In this document: in pieces, positions 15,089 through 34,962 of the stretch
How positions within the stretch are numbered: the first letter of the stretch is position 1
How the letters are laid out: every line of letters starts with the position of its first letter
From: Latrodectus hesperus
Lineage: Eukaryota; Arthropoda; Arachnida; Araneae; Theridiidae
Assembly: GCA_037975125.1 (NCBI GenBank)
Contig: CM075857.1
Span: 22,050,822-22,114,821 of the forward strand
Direction: 5' to 3'
Length of the DNA stretch: 64,000 bases
Translations under genes and position numbers: made by a program
Notes under the pieces: model-generated
Told to the model about the DNA's origin: nothing
Databases searched by the model: none
Seen by the model: only the letters and a program-made list of their open reading frames with translations

Positions 15089-18039
15089 CATGTTCAACCA
15101 TGGTAATATTATGTTTTAGTTCTTTTTCAAATATTTTTCACGTATTTGTGATCTATAAAGACATATGGTCAAATTTTAAAGCCACGTTCTTACATACAGT
15201 TAAGATGAATTTTGGAGGAAACTTCAAAATTATACTTTTTAATTTTTTTGTAAAAATTCAATTTTATTGTTTTCATACTTATACATTAACTGCTATACAT
15301 TCATAAAATATTCACTTTATTTCTCAATATTACTTGTCATAGTTATTAAGGCTCTTTTATTTCAATTCAATTAAGATTTAACTAAGATTTTCAATTAAAT
15401 AAATAAAAGCAATGCAAATTCACAATTGTTTAAACTTTTTTCAAACATAAAATAAAATGAGGCTAATAACTAAATTCAGTAAAAGTTGTGGATTAAATTA
15501 AATTAAATTGGAGTCAATTAATAGCATATTTTATTACTCTGGAAAATTTCTCTTAAAAGATAATCACGAATTTAAGATTTTAAAATAAATAGAATTTTAG
15601 GATTTTTAAGAAGTTTTGGAATTTCTGGAGAATTTTTCGAAGATCGTGAATCATATCGTAATTTTAATATAATATTACAAGGTTTATATATTTTGATGTA
15701 GCTTACATACTTTTGACGCATGTTTTAAATATATATTTGATATATCCTATTTTTATTCACATGAAGAAACAAAAATGTGCAGAAAACCATGCCAAATGGT
15801 TTGAAATCAATATTTTTTCTAAGAATACTTTTTATTTAATCACATCAAAACTCAATAATTTTTCTTGAGGTAAAATAAAATTCTTCGCTTGCATAATTAA
15901 TTTTAATTTTTAAGACAATTGTTCACAATTATCAAAAGCAAGTTTAGGGAGTTATTTTTAATAAATCCTAGATATTATTAGGATATATTATTTAAACTAA
16001 ATTTGGAACTATTTTTATGCAATTACTTTGAAATAAGCTAAAGTAAATTGTATTTCATAACTGTCATGAGTTTAGTAAAATAAGAAATGTGCATAACTAA
16101 TTAAAAGTTATACGTAAGGATCTGAAGCAGTTTTAAAGACAAAATTATTTACCCATGAAATAATTGTTAATCAATGTATTATTTGATAACACGAAAATAT
16201 ATTAATATAACAATTTTAAAATATATAGATAAACATATAAATAGGGCTTTGTTTTTCCCTGCAAATTGTGTGTAAAAACCAATTCAGAAATTTTTAAGTT
16301 TATTTTAATCTCTTCAATGATAAAATTTTTTAATTATAATAAGATCAAAACAACTAACGATTTTTTAAAACTAAACAAAATATAGTGAAACCTGTGCCAA
16401 ATTTGTGCATTCTAGTCTTGTTTTAATACAGTTTTATGCAATAATGTAATTTCAAGATGTATTTTATTTGGATTGTTTTTTTCTTAATGCATCTTTTATA
16501 ATCATTCCTGAATTATATATTTTAGTTTAAATATTTCTAGTATTTTATGCTGTTTTAGATAAAAAAAAAGGGGGAAATGTTTTATATACAAGCAGAATTG
16601 GTATGTAGCCTCATTGCAAGAACAACTTCATTTGTAAAAAAAAAATCAGTTACAAAATAAGAGTTATAAAAGTACAATAAGGAGAAAATTTTCGCAATAA
16701 AGCAAGACAAAGAACATTAAAAGGAGAGGAAAGCAAAAATTATGAAACTCACATAAACAACTGCGAAGGACTAAAAGAAATTTCACAAGTTTGTAAAATG
16801 TTTGTTTCAGCAGACGGTGTAAGACTTTTGCTTACGTGCTTTTTACTCAGTATGTCTAGAATGCGTTTCAGATTCTTTGTTCATATTTTTACTGTGATAA
16901 ATTTTTCTTTAATTTTTAATGCTCTTCTACTACTTTCCCAACACTTTATTTCCATATAACTTACAGAGAATCAGACAGCTTTCTTCATAAAGATTTCTAA
17001 TGAAAACGACCTAGAACATTATCACCTCATTTGAATCTGTAATAATTTCTTTATATTATTTCAAATAAAAAAGATAAATATAAAATTGTTCAATAAATTT
17101 CTTTAATTAAGATATTATTTAATACTTCTAAATAATGAATAATTTATTGCTTTCTAAATGCAAAATAGTTCTTCTTAGGCAATTGTTAAAAACCCAAGGA
17201 ATCCACTAGAGTCGATTAGCAGTTTTAACAAAAACATCGATTATCTTTATCAGATTATTCAGACCAATGACGTCGAATGTTGATCATCTCAGATCAGTGA
17301 CGTGGAACATCGATCATCTTAGATGTATGAACTCACAAAAACCAAAAAAATTGTTGACAATCATAACTACCAAAACACTAAGTGAACTTTCACGTATTCT
17401 CCTTAAAATAGGAATATAATTTAATATTTTTCTTACATTTCGTAATTTCAATGATATTGTTTAAGAAAAGTTAATCCAAGACTTCTCTAAAAATTATGGA
17501 TTTCCATCAAGAGCATGATATGTAATCTACAAAATAAATATTCATTTTCTTATACTTCACCGTTTTATTAACAAAGAGTGTCAAATGCAGCTGAAGCTTA
17601 AGAAGAAGAATTTCTAAGAGAAAAAATTAATACGTATCAAAAACGTTCATTGCTTTCGAAATTTCTCAAAATATTTATTTTCATTAGAAAAGTCTTTAAT
17701 CGTATTACTTATAAATCTGCTTTAACAATATTATCCTTCCATATTACTTTCATTTCATTAAAATCTAAGTGAAAGTATGTTACATAATTTAAATTAAACT
17801 GCCTCAATTTATTGAAATTATCATGTTATTAATTTTAAAATACTGCAATTAGAGATAAACATCAAAGTTGGAAATTTTTTGCATTTTTTTTAACAAGGAA
17901 TCGATAAATTTCTGTGAAATGCTTAAAGCATTGTCAAGGAGATTAAATTTTTTACGCATGCATATGGTTAATTTTAAAATTGCAAATTATGATGCAATTT
18001 TTAACAGTTTAAATCATTTATAGTTTAAATAAATTAAAC
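15089..18039. other. A+T-rich DNA, little recognised
   Basis: Apart from the degenerate tandem repeat at 17228-17320, I see no gene, RNA or mobile element. Confidence 0.55.
17228..17320. repeat. Degenerate ~30-bp tandem repeat
   Basis: Two adjacent units contain ATGACGTCGAATGTTGATCAT and GTGACGTGGAACATCGATCAT. A third, poorer unit containing ACATCGATTATC precedes them. The tract has more CG dinucleotides than its surroundings. Confidence 0.6.
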
Positions 18040-18275
18040 TCAGTGACATGGGAACAGATATGGGGCGAAGGCTAACAGTTCTCATATCTGTTCCTGTGAC
18101 CTAGGGTCCTGGGGTGCGAAGCATATATCCCGGTTAGGTGGTCAGCCTAATACTAACTCCCCCCCCAGTGTTTTGTTCCTAAGCATGCTTTGTGCTCAAT
18201 TTTAAAGACCCAATGTAGAGATGAAAAGTGAGTTAAACTTACCCAGCCCAAGGATCAAACGTCGGACCTTAAAAT
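18040..18275 (-). repeat. SINE-like repeat with internal hairpin
   Basis: A GC-richer island. On the minus strand the right end contains GTTTGATCCTTGGGCTGG, close to a pol III B-box, followed by AAGTTTAACTCACTTTTC. The left end holds a 12-bp inverted repeat, GGAACAGATATG at 18051-18062 and its complement at 18083-18094. A C-run lies near 18160. This looks like a diverged or truncated tRNA-derived SINE. No target duplication was identified. Confidence 0.5.
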
Positions 18276-18829
18276 TTAAATACGTTTGTATATTATTTTG
18301 CCACTAAAAAGACATTAATTTTTATCATTGAAATAAAAAATTTTAAAATTTATTAGAAAAAACTTGCTATTATTTGTATTTGAATTTTTTAATACATATT
18401 TTTTCAGAAAAATTTAAAAATGATAAAAAAAATGTTCCATTATCACAAATAATTCCTCCAGTAGTTATTGTCTATACTTATTATCTATATACAAGAAAAA
18501 TAAGTTCTTATTAAAGTGCAGTGAAATTGAAGCTATAAAAATTAAAAATATAGCATAAAAATAATATATACCATTTTTATGTCATGTATTGCAATCACTT
18601 AATTAAAAGATAGAAGATTGCAAAAAACTATTGTTCCTCATTTTATTTCGGAAGAATCATCGCATAATAAATACATCAAACGATAACCAGAGTCAAATGT
18701 TTTGTTTCTTATTTTTTTAGCTATGTTCTTTCTGCTCCAATAACGTCTTGAAAATATTCTCCAACAAATGGTTAATTTCAAATCACCATGAGAATGTAAT
18801 TTATGGGAACCATTGTTTCGTTTATTTTC

Positions 18830-19005
<176 letters not shown>

Positions 19006-19187
19006 TCTTTTATTGAAACAAAATAAAATCTCCCATTTTTTAATTTTTAAATATTAAGAAATTTATTTTTTAACAATTTGAAATAAAGTAAGTTGTTTAG
19101 ACGTACACCATAAATATTAAAATTGGTATTATAAAAAATCAAGCAAATAATAATTATTTGTCCAATTTATATCCTCTTTTACATATA

Positions 19188-19191
<4 letters not shown>

Positions 19192-19229
<38 letters not shown>
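19192..19229. repeat. Short (TA)n microsatellite
   Basis: A TA run followed by degenerate TATAC units to about 19255. Confidence 0.9.
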
Positions 19230-19239
<10 letters not shown>

Positions 19240-19255
19240 CATACATCGATATATA

Positions 19256-26816
<7,561 letters not shown>

Positions 26817-27068
26817 CTTCTTCTTCTTCTTCATAAGCACAACAGCTTTTGGCAAGCTAAGGCTGACTCACAGATCTTCCTCCATCAGACCCTGTCAGGG
26901 GCAACAACCTGCTATCGGTTGAATCTCAATACCTTGAGGTCCTTTTCAACATCATCTAACATTACAAGTTCCAATAGTCAGGTCTGATTTCATGCCAAAT
27001 CGTCCACGAAGTGTCAATCCGGTTGCTTTGAGTTTTCAGAATCAGTCATTTTTTACAAGGCAGAGGCC
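26817..27068 (-). repeat. Unidentified retroelement fragment with (GAA)n tail
   Basis: A balanced-composition block starts with (CTT)n on the plus strand at about 26817-26832, which reads as a (GAA)n tail on the minus strand. It contains TTGGCAAGCTAAGGCTGACTC and CCATCAGACCCTGTCAGGGG. It ends where the (CTT)n tail of LINE copy B begins. The tail type and adjacency suggest another non-LTR or SINE 3' fragment. The family is unknown. Confidence 0.45.
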
Positions 27069-27690
27069 CTTCTTCTTCTTCTTCTTCGAGTTGGGTTTGT
27101 ATGTCATTGAGCACCTCTGCTTTTATCAGCATTTTGTACTGTTAACTCCAAACCCAATGTTTCTTAGTTCCATTTGCTCGGATCACCCACTTTATTAATA
27201 AAGTCTGATAACCCTTTAATGGAATCTAGGTGTAACTCCCTAGTATGGATGATGCCTAAAGAGGTTAATCTAGGGAGGGCAAGAGCCTCGCATTCATAAA
27301 TGATATGCTTGGCCGTTTCCTCTTGCATATGACATTTCCTGCAGATAGGATCTTGCTGAAACAGTCCCATTTTATGGAGATGTTTTCTGAAATAGTAGTG
27401 CCCAGTTATGAAGCCTACGATTAAACGTATCTTCTGCCTAGAGCATCTAAAGGCAGAGGCCCTGCTCTGAACCCACCAACAGGGAGGACCAGTAAGTTTC
27501 TCTTGAGAGGAGTTCCCATTGAGGACCAATTTGAGGGCAACCTTCGAGTCACAGATTATGACAAGGTCTTTTGCCTGCTTAGGGGGAAGGGCTTTGTATA
27601 TGTTAAGTAGCTCTACAATTGGCCGAAGTTCCCAGAGGCTATAGTTCTAGAACTAGAGGCTATAGTTCCAGAAACCAAATTTACCTTAGG
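27069..27690 (-). mobile_element. 5'-truncated LINE, copy B
   Basis: This is the 3' end of a non-LTR retrotransposon on the minus strand, ending in an (AAG)n-like tail at 27070-27086. It keeps more coding sequence than copies A and D: part of RNase H as well as the terminal zinc-binding segment. The 5' edge is near 27690 and is imprecise. A roughly 20-bp sequence (AACTATAGCCTCT and neighbours) is duplicated near 27630-27660. Confidence 0.78.
27164..27635 (-). pseudogene. LINE ORF2 fragment: RNase H end and zinc-binding domain
   Basis: The readable frame begins around 27635 (SLWELRPIVELL) and ends at the family stop at 27164 (DPSKWN). IICDSKVALKLV resembles the RNase H strand carrying a catalytic Asp. 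A spacer follows (CSRQKIRLIVGFITGHYYF), then Cys-x2-Cys...His-x4-Cys (CRKCHMQEET, HIIYEC). The frame is open as far as seen, but reverse transcriptase and endonuclease are absent. The piece is a 5'-truncated insertion, not an independent gene. Confidence 0.75.
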
Positions 27691-28354
27691 TAATGTGTAT
27701 CCCTAAGGTTGTTAGAAATTTTTCCGGACACACCATTGATGATAGTTTTATCATACAATTCTAGTTAATGATTGTAATTGTTTTAACCAGTAAAATAAGC
27801 AACAACATGACTAAAATATAAGCAAATATTTATATTTCTGATATATATGTATTTCTATTTGCTAATAATCTTCGATTTCTTATAAGGCATTAGAACATAT
27901 TTCACAAACTTAAAAAAAACTAGAAGATAAATATGTGTTTATTAAGTTTGTTTCGTTTATTTAACAATATATTCAACTATGATCTACGCACTTTTCCTTT
28001 CTAAAATGAGAAAAATAGTTTATTTTCGCAAACGCAAAAGAATATATAATTGTTAACAACACGAATTGCACTGTTCTTTTTTAGTTCATCTATTGAACTG
28101 CTCTTTATCAAAATGTTCTAAATTCAAAATTGTTTTGTAAAATGAAAAGATAATGAAAAGATAAGTTTTATTTTAACATGTGAATAAGCTGTAAGAACTT
28201 CCATGATAAATCTTTGATATATGATTTTATTTAAATTTTCTATAAACAAAACATAATATGTTAAAATTTAAATGCTAATAATTAAAAAAAATAATATAAT
28301 AATAATAGTACACAAACATATACTTATGCACTCAAAATCACAAAACAAGTATAT

Positions 28355-28355
<1 letters not shown>
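27691..28355. other. A+T-rich DNA, nothing recognised
   Basis: No coding or structured element was recognised. Confidence 0.55.

Positions 28356-28437
<82 letters not shown>
28356..28437. repeat. (CA)n-(TA)n microsatellite
   Basis: A CA run to about 28387, then a TA run to 28437. The run ends at the Tc1 left terminus and supplies its TA target. Confidence 0.96.
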
Positions 28438-28440
<3 letters not shown>

Positions 28441-29844
28441 TACATGCCATTAAAATTGCTACACCAGGAAAGCGGCACACCACACACGTGAAATTTGCAT
28501 GACAGGTAGAACTTGCTGTGATATGCAAATGATTAGATTTTCAGCGCATTCATACAAAGCAGGCGACAGTAGCGACATCTACAATGTGTATAAAACCAGA
28601 GATTTGACAGCAGTTTTCTCATACTCAATTTCCGTTTCAACGTTGTTTTCGGCAAAGAAAGTTGTTGTAATGCCTCGTGTAAGAAAAAGAAATGCCTATC
28701 AGCACGTGTCTGACTTTGATCGAGGAAGGATTATAGCCTACCGGGATTGCAGTTTATCGTACCGCAATATTGCTGCTCGCGTCGGTCGAGACCCCATGAC
28801 TGTTAGCAGAATATGGAATCGATGGGTTCAGGACAATCATACGCAGTGTCATGCAGGATCTCAGCGACCCCTCATCACTAACAGCAGAGAAGACAGATAT
28901 CTTATCCGCATGGTCACAAGGGATCGTACAACCACATCACGAACCCTGAGTCGAGAAATGGAGTCATTTGCAAGGCAACAAGTTTCTGCTCGAACAGTTC
29001 GACGACATTTGCAGCAGCATGGATTGTCTGCACGGCGACCATGGCTTCGGCTACCATTGACGCTGCGTCACAGACAAAAGCGCCTTCGATGGTGTGATCA
29101 GCGGCAAACCTGGATGCGAGAATGGCATCACGTCATCTTTACAGATGAATCTCGGTTCTGTTTACAGGACCATGATGGCCGCATCCGTGTTTGGAGGCAT
29201 CGTGGAGTACGCGCATTGCCTGATTGCATTGGACATCGCCATACTGGCCCATCTGCTGGAGTGATGGTATGGGGTGCCATTGGATACACGTCTCGATCAC
29301 CTCTTGTTCGCATTACCGGCACTTTGAACAGCAACCATTACATTTCCGATGTGTTAAGGGCCGTGGCTCTGCCCTATCTTCGAGGCCACCGAAATGCTTT
29401 GTTTCAACAGGATAATGCACGACCACATGTTTCCCGTACTGTTCTGAACTTCCTTGATACAGAACAGGTTTGACTGTTACCCTGGCCAGCACGTTCTCCT
29501 GATCTGTCACCAATTGAGAACGTGTGGTCAATGGTTGCCGAGCGATTGGCACGCCATCACTCACCATCCACTACTCTCGATGAACTGTGGCATAGTGTTG
29601 AAGCTGCATGGACTGAGATCCTCGTACATGCCATACAATCTCTGTTTGACTCCATGCCTAGGCGGATAAATGCTGTTATTGCAGCCAAAGGTGGCTGCTC
29701 TGGGTACTGATTTCTCAAGATCTATACATCCTAATTTCTGTAAATCTAATCACTTGTTCTTTTCACTATAATGTATGTGTCCAATAAATATCGTTCTGTT
29801 ATTTGCATTCCTTCTTGGTGTAACAATATTAATCGCCAGTAGTG
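28438..29844 (+). mobile_element. Full-length Tc1-like transposon, 1407 bp
   Basis: The left end reads CACTACATGCCATTAAAATT. The right end, inverted, reads CACTACTGGCGATTAATATT. These are imperfect TIRs of roughly 35 bp sharing CACTAC and a CACCA block further in. TA dinucleotides flank both sides (28436-28437, 29845-29846), as expected for a TA target duplication. One transposase gene fills most of the interior. A related partial copy lies at 1-1060. Confidence 0.95.
28670..29710 (+). pseudogene. Tc1 transposase, DD34E, one internal stop
   Basis: A 346-codon cut-and-paste transposase gene. The start MPRVRKRN is chosen over an in-frame upstream Met at 28499 because it matches the other copy's start and normal family length. 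Two helix-turn-helix segments lie in residues 1-120 (YRNIAARVGRD, SARTVRRHLQQHG). Catalytic residues are Asp in IFTDESRF, Asp in LFQQDNARPH and Glu in SPIENVW. The 34 residues between the last two give the DD34E signature of Tc1. The only lesion seen is TGA at 29471-29473 (codon 268). The frame then continues as LLPWPARSPDL to TGA at 29708-29710. The other copy has CAA at that codon. An ancestral CGA would explain both. Confidence 0.95.
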
Positions 29845-29846
29845 TA

Positions 29847-31559
29847 CATATATATAAAGCTCTATGCGTGTATGAGTACATTATATACAATTAATATATT
29901 ATAATATGTTTGCATATGTGTGTATGTATGTATATATAAACATACATAATCTAGAAGCATAATTACAGCTTTTGTTTTAGGTTTATTTGTTCCTAGTTTA
30001 TTTTAAATGTAAATAATTATAGCAATATTCATTTTGCACTTAGCCTAATGCAGCGTTTTAATAGAAAATTCATTTATGCGCTCTCAAAATGAGCCTTATT
30101 ACATAGATTAATATAAAATTGTATTAATTTTGCTTCTCAGTAAATAATTTTTATTTCAGTGTATTACAATCTAATTTATAAAAAATATTTCTCATACTTA
30201 AATAATTTTGCCCATCTTTTCAGTTTTTGAACATATATCATTAAATTTCATAAAATAATCTTTAGTGTAAAAATTATGTTTAAATATTTCATTTTATCGG
30301 GAAGGAAACTTTCATTTTATACATTATCTCATATAAAAATGGTTCCATACTTATGGGTTCACATATACTTAAATATACAAAATAAATTTTGGCTCCCTTT
30401 ACTCATTTGAAAACCTCTTAATATGCAATTTTTTTAAAAATTATCATAAGTTTTTCATCATAAGCATAAGTTAATTTCATAAATTATTATATCATTCAGA
30501 ATTATCTATATTATGATATATTGTGTTGAGAAATAAATGAGATTCCTCACAATTAACAATTATATAAAATTTATTACTTGTTATTAAATAATACACATTT
30601 TTATCATTTGTCATTTTAAAAATCATGTACTAAAAAAAAGAAAAGCAATAAAAATCTTTTCTATGAAATTCATATATGGCACTTCTTTCTTTTTATGTTC
30701 ATATATTTTCCTGTAATTTTATCTCTTCCGTACTTTTCTCATAAAAATTTTAGTACTTAATTTTTGCTGTGATACTTTTTAATTAATAATAAAAATATTC
30801 AAACCAGGAGGAGAAAATTTCATTTTTTAAGACTTGCATTTAAATTTAAAAGTATTGAAAACCCATAGATAAATATTTATTCATTACGCATACTTTTTAG
30901 CCCAAAATTTGCATGCTTCTTACTAGAAATTAACTTAATTATTCTAAGCTACAATTCTCCCCTTTTTGGCATTATTTACATATTTTTATATTTTCCACAG
31001 TTTCTTTTGCAAAATATATTACCCTCATGATTTATATAGTATCCAAACATCACATCAACTTTTAAATTTATTTACTTAACATAACTCTCCATTTTATGAA
31101 TTTATTTAAAAGCACACATTCATATGCAAATGTAAATTTGAATATTATTCTAAATACTGCAGACTTTGTGTGAATGCTTTTGATACGTAAATAAAGTAGA
31201 AGTTATGGATTAAAACTTTTCTTAACAAATATTTTGTAATTTAAAGTTTGTTTTATGAAGAAGATAAATATTTTAAGAAAACATACCGCATTCAATTAAA
31301 GTCAACCTCATTAATTTAAAAAAATTTGACTTACATATTTTTTGACCGTTTATAGAGTTGAATTGATTCCTAAAACATTTCATAAACTTCAATTTATATT
31401 TTGAATCTGAATGTATATTTTCTATTATCTACAGGTAAGAAAGCTATAGAAATATGTATGTTAAGTCTATAAACTGTTAAATCCCTGTCTTTTGTTCGAT
31501 TAGATCATGCAACAATTTCCCAAAGTCCTATATCTTACATCTATGAGTATATACACGGG
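29847..31559. other. A+T-rich DNA, nothing recognised
   Basis: Degenerate TATG/TACA tracts occur near 29850-29945. Otherwise no gene or repeat was recognised. Confidence 0.55.
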
Positions 31560-31722
<163 letters not shown>

Positions 31723-34700
31723 ATTTGTGATCTCAATTTTTAATGAAAACATGTTAAATTAGCAACTCTTTATATTTGATTTCTTTGCATTGAGAAAATG
31801 TTTGGTATATCTATATTAAAAAACATTTTAAGCTATTTCTAAAGAACAATCTTTCATTTTAAAAGCTGCATATAAATCTTAAAGTTGTTCTGAAAATATT
31901 GTAAAAAAATTCTTAATATTAAATAATTTGAAAAATATTTCTTCTGTTCTGAAATGTTATAATAGTAAATTTACATTTGTTTAAATTAAATAAAATGTAT
32001 TTTATCCAAATTTTTGAAAACATTGGTTTAATTTTTACTTTAACTCTTATTTTAAGTTTTATAATACATTACGTTTCTTTGAATAAGGCACAACATTCAT
32101 TGATAATTAGAATATTCTTTTTAATTTATAATACATAATAAGGAAATATATGCATAAATATAAAAATTTATTGAAAAATAATAAACATAGTACTGCTTGA
32201 GAATACACAAATAAAGACTTTGTAATTGAAACATGTGTTTCAAAGTTTATTCGCATACATTTTGAATTTTTTTCTTTAATATAAGAACCATAAATATTAG
32301 ATATTTAAATTAATTATCTTTAAAATATCATCATTTTAATTATATTGTAACCGAAACATTGATGGAAATATCTGATACTAATGCTAATGTCTTATTACTA
32401 CTTACACTTAGATGTTGGTTTTAGGTAATTTATCTTTAATATGTTTTTGATTGTACTTTAATGTAAAATCTTACATATTACAATAACACTATAAACAAAA
32501 TGTTTGCTGTCCCAAAGCGATAAATATTATAATCTTTTGAGTTGATATATTTCTAAAAAAAGTTTTATTTACGTGTTCTAATAAAAAAAATTAAATAAAT
32601 TTAACCTTCGAATATAATTATCACAATTCTGACAGAAATAAATTTAATTCAATCTTTCTTGAAAAACTACAATTTAAGATTTATTTATTTGGGGTATATC
32701 TAATACAAGTTTTTAAAAGCCTATACCATTTTCAGTATTCATTCATGTATAAAAAATTCACTTACAATTGAATTCTAGAAATTTTAGTCTTATATCTATT
32801 GCTTCTTTGTTAAAAAAGAGTTTACTTAAGTATTTTTAAAAGAATAATAAATTTAATGCAAGCATATAATATAATTTTCAAAACAAACACCTAAATTTTA
32901 GCCGCCAAGAAGGTTGCTTGGCTGCTGAAATCTTTGGAAGGAAAGTTATCTTATGATCCAAAATGAAGGAATCTCAAATAATGTGATGCTTTCTTATTTT
33001 TGCTACATTAAAGTTTTAACAGCAAACCTTTGATGTTGGGGCTTATTGATTTCATCTTAACAATGTTATTCTTTAGATAATACCCGGATGTCCTGATTCT
33101 GGCGAGAAAGGTATTTGGCGAAGATAATCCACTTGTATAATTGAGAATATGAAAATGTTTCTTAAGACTGTGAGTTTTCTTCTTTCCTCAGAGTAATTAT
33201 TAATTAAATGAAGTTTTACTTTGATAAGTATAACTATTATTAAAATTGCTAATGTATTTTTTCTGCTTGTATTTTCTTAAGTTAAGAAAATTCACAGGAA
33301 TATATTTTTTATTTCATAAAATATTGTTGATTTTAGTACACATTTTCTCAGGGCAGTTGCTTACTGAAAATTATAATTAATTTGTAATCAAATAATTTAA
33401 AAATAATTTATAACATTTTAACTTAAATAAAACTGCCCCTTTTTATTTTTATATTTTTAGAATTGTTTATATATGGATATATTATGAAGATATAACTGTA
33501 TCACGAAAGTATTTGCATTTTTTGAAAAATGATTTTGAAATTGTTTACAATTTATAAATGCATTTCCATTCCTTTAATTTTAATCTTTAATTAGTAACAT
33601 TCTTGAGCATTTTTTCATTTAGGAATTTTTTACAATTTATTTTATAAATTTTCGAACTAATTTTTGACAATTTTTATATATTATTGTTAAAAAATAGTTC
33701 CAAAATTTCATGTTGTGGTAACAAACAATTAATATTATATGAATATATTCAAGTAATATATTTAAGTAATTTCCTTAAAAAATTAATTTTCTAACACCTA
33801 ATGGTTTTATAAAATTATTCAAAACAGCTTCTTCAATATACGTCTTTGCTCCACAAAATTCTAGTTAGGGTCAAGTTTTTTCTATGACAATAAAATCAGA
33901 AATCTTAAATTAATTCCCTTAACTAATAATAAAAACATTTAAAAAATCTACTCAAGAAATTATTTTAATAAATTAGAAAATCACATTAATGAAACAACTA
34001 TTTACATTTCTAATTCAGTTAAAATGTGTCTACCTAATAATGAATATTGGGAATATGCAGCATAATATTTCATTTAATACTTTTATATTTGCTAATTTTT
34101 TTCCTTATTATAAATAGAAAAAGAATTATAAATTAGAATTTTCAAATTAAAAGAATAAAACATAAATTATTTCAGTAAAAAAATTGATAGAATTAATTTT
34201 AATTGTTAATTTTAAAAGGGAGGTATCAAAATTTATAAAGCTCGCATTAATTGTTTGAATAATAAATAATAAAAGAAATAATAAATATCTAGAACAATAT
34301 TGTAAGCAAAAATATTCTCAATTTAAATACAAATTGTTTCTTCTCTTGAAATCTCAATATAAATGGACTAAAATTTATAAAAAAAAACGTTTTGTTTTGA
34401 ATTTTATGACTATAGTTTAAATTTTCCTGAGTTTTTCATAGAATTGAGAAGAAATATACACAGAAAAAAAAACTGAGAATATATGCATAAAATTAAATAA
34501 TTCAGAGTAAATTTTGCATAATTAAGATAATTTTCTTATAAAGTTCCTTTCTTTTCAAAACGCTAAATGGATTATACTTCTTGAATTATTTTTAAAATTA
34601 TTGTAAAAATAAATTTATGATGAAATTTGAAATAAATAGATATTAATTTTTACAAAATTTATGTTTTTCGGAATAATCAATTTCATAATTTTATTTACAA

Positions 34701-34960
34701 AATATTTTAAAATATATTGTGTTGCTATTACAATATGAATAATATTAATAGAAATTTCTCAAAAAACTATTTTTATTGAATTTAATGTCTCATGATACAA
34801 TAGCATTTCAAAATAAATGTACCATTAATCAATTTAGAAATCAATCCTTGTTAGAAATAAATTGAAGTCATATGAAATTCGAAGATTTTTCTCGTCTGAG
34901 AAAAAGAAACAACACTTGATTTTTATTATTTCACCGACACAAAAGATTAAATCAATGACA
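31723..34960. other. A+T-rich DNA, mostly unrecognised
   Basis: Contains the dispersed repeat at 32890-33190. No gene was recognised elsewhere in the stretch. Confidence 0.5.
32890..33190 (+). repeat. Dispersed repeat R2, first copy
   Basis: Aligns in the same orientation with 54540-54850. Shared blocks include CAATGTTATTCTTT, AATACCCGG and TAATCCACTT, followed by GAAAATGTTT. The family is unknown and no coding sequence is seen. Confidence 0.7.
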
Positions 34961-34962
34961 TA

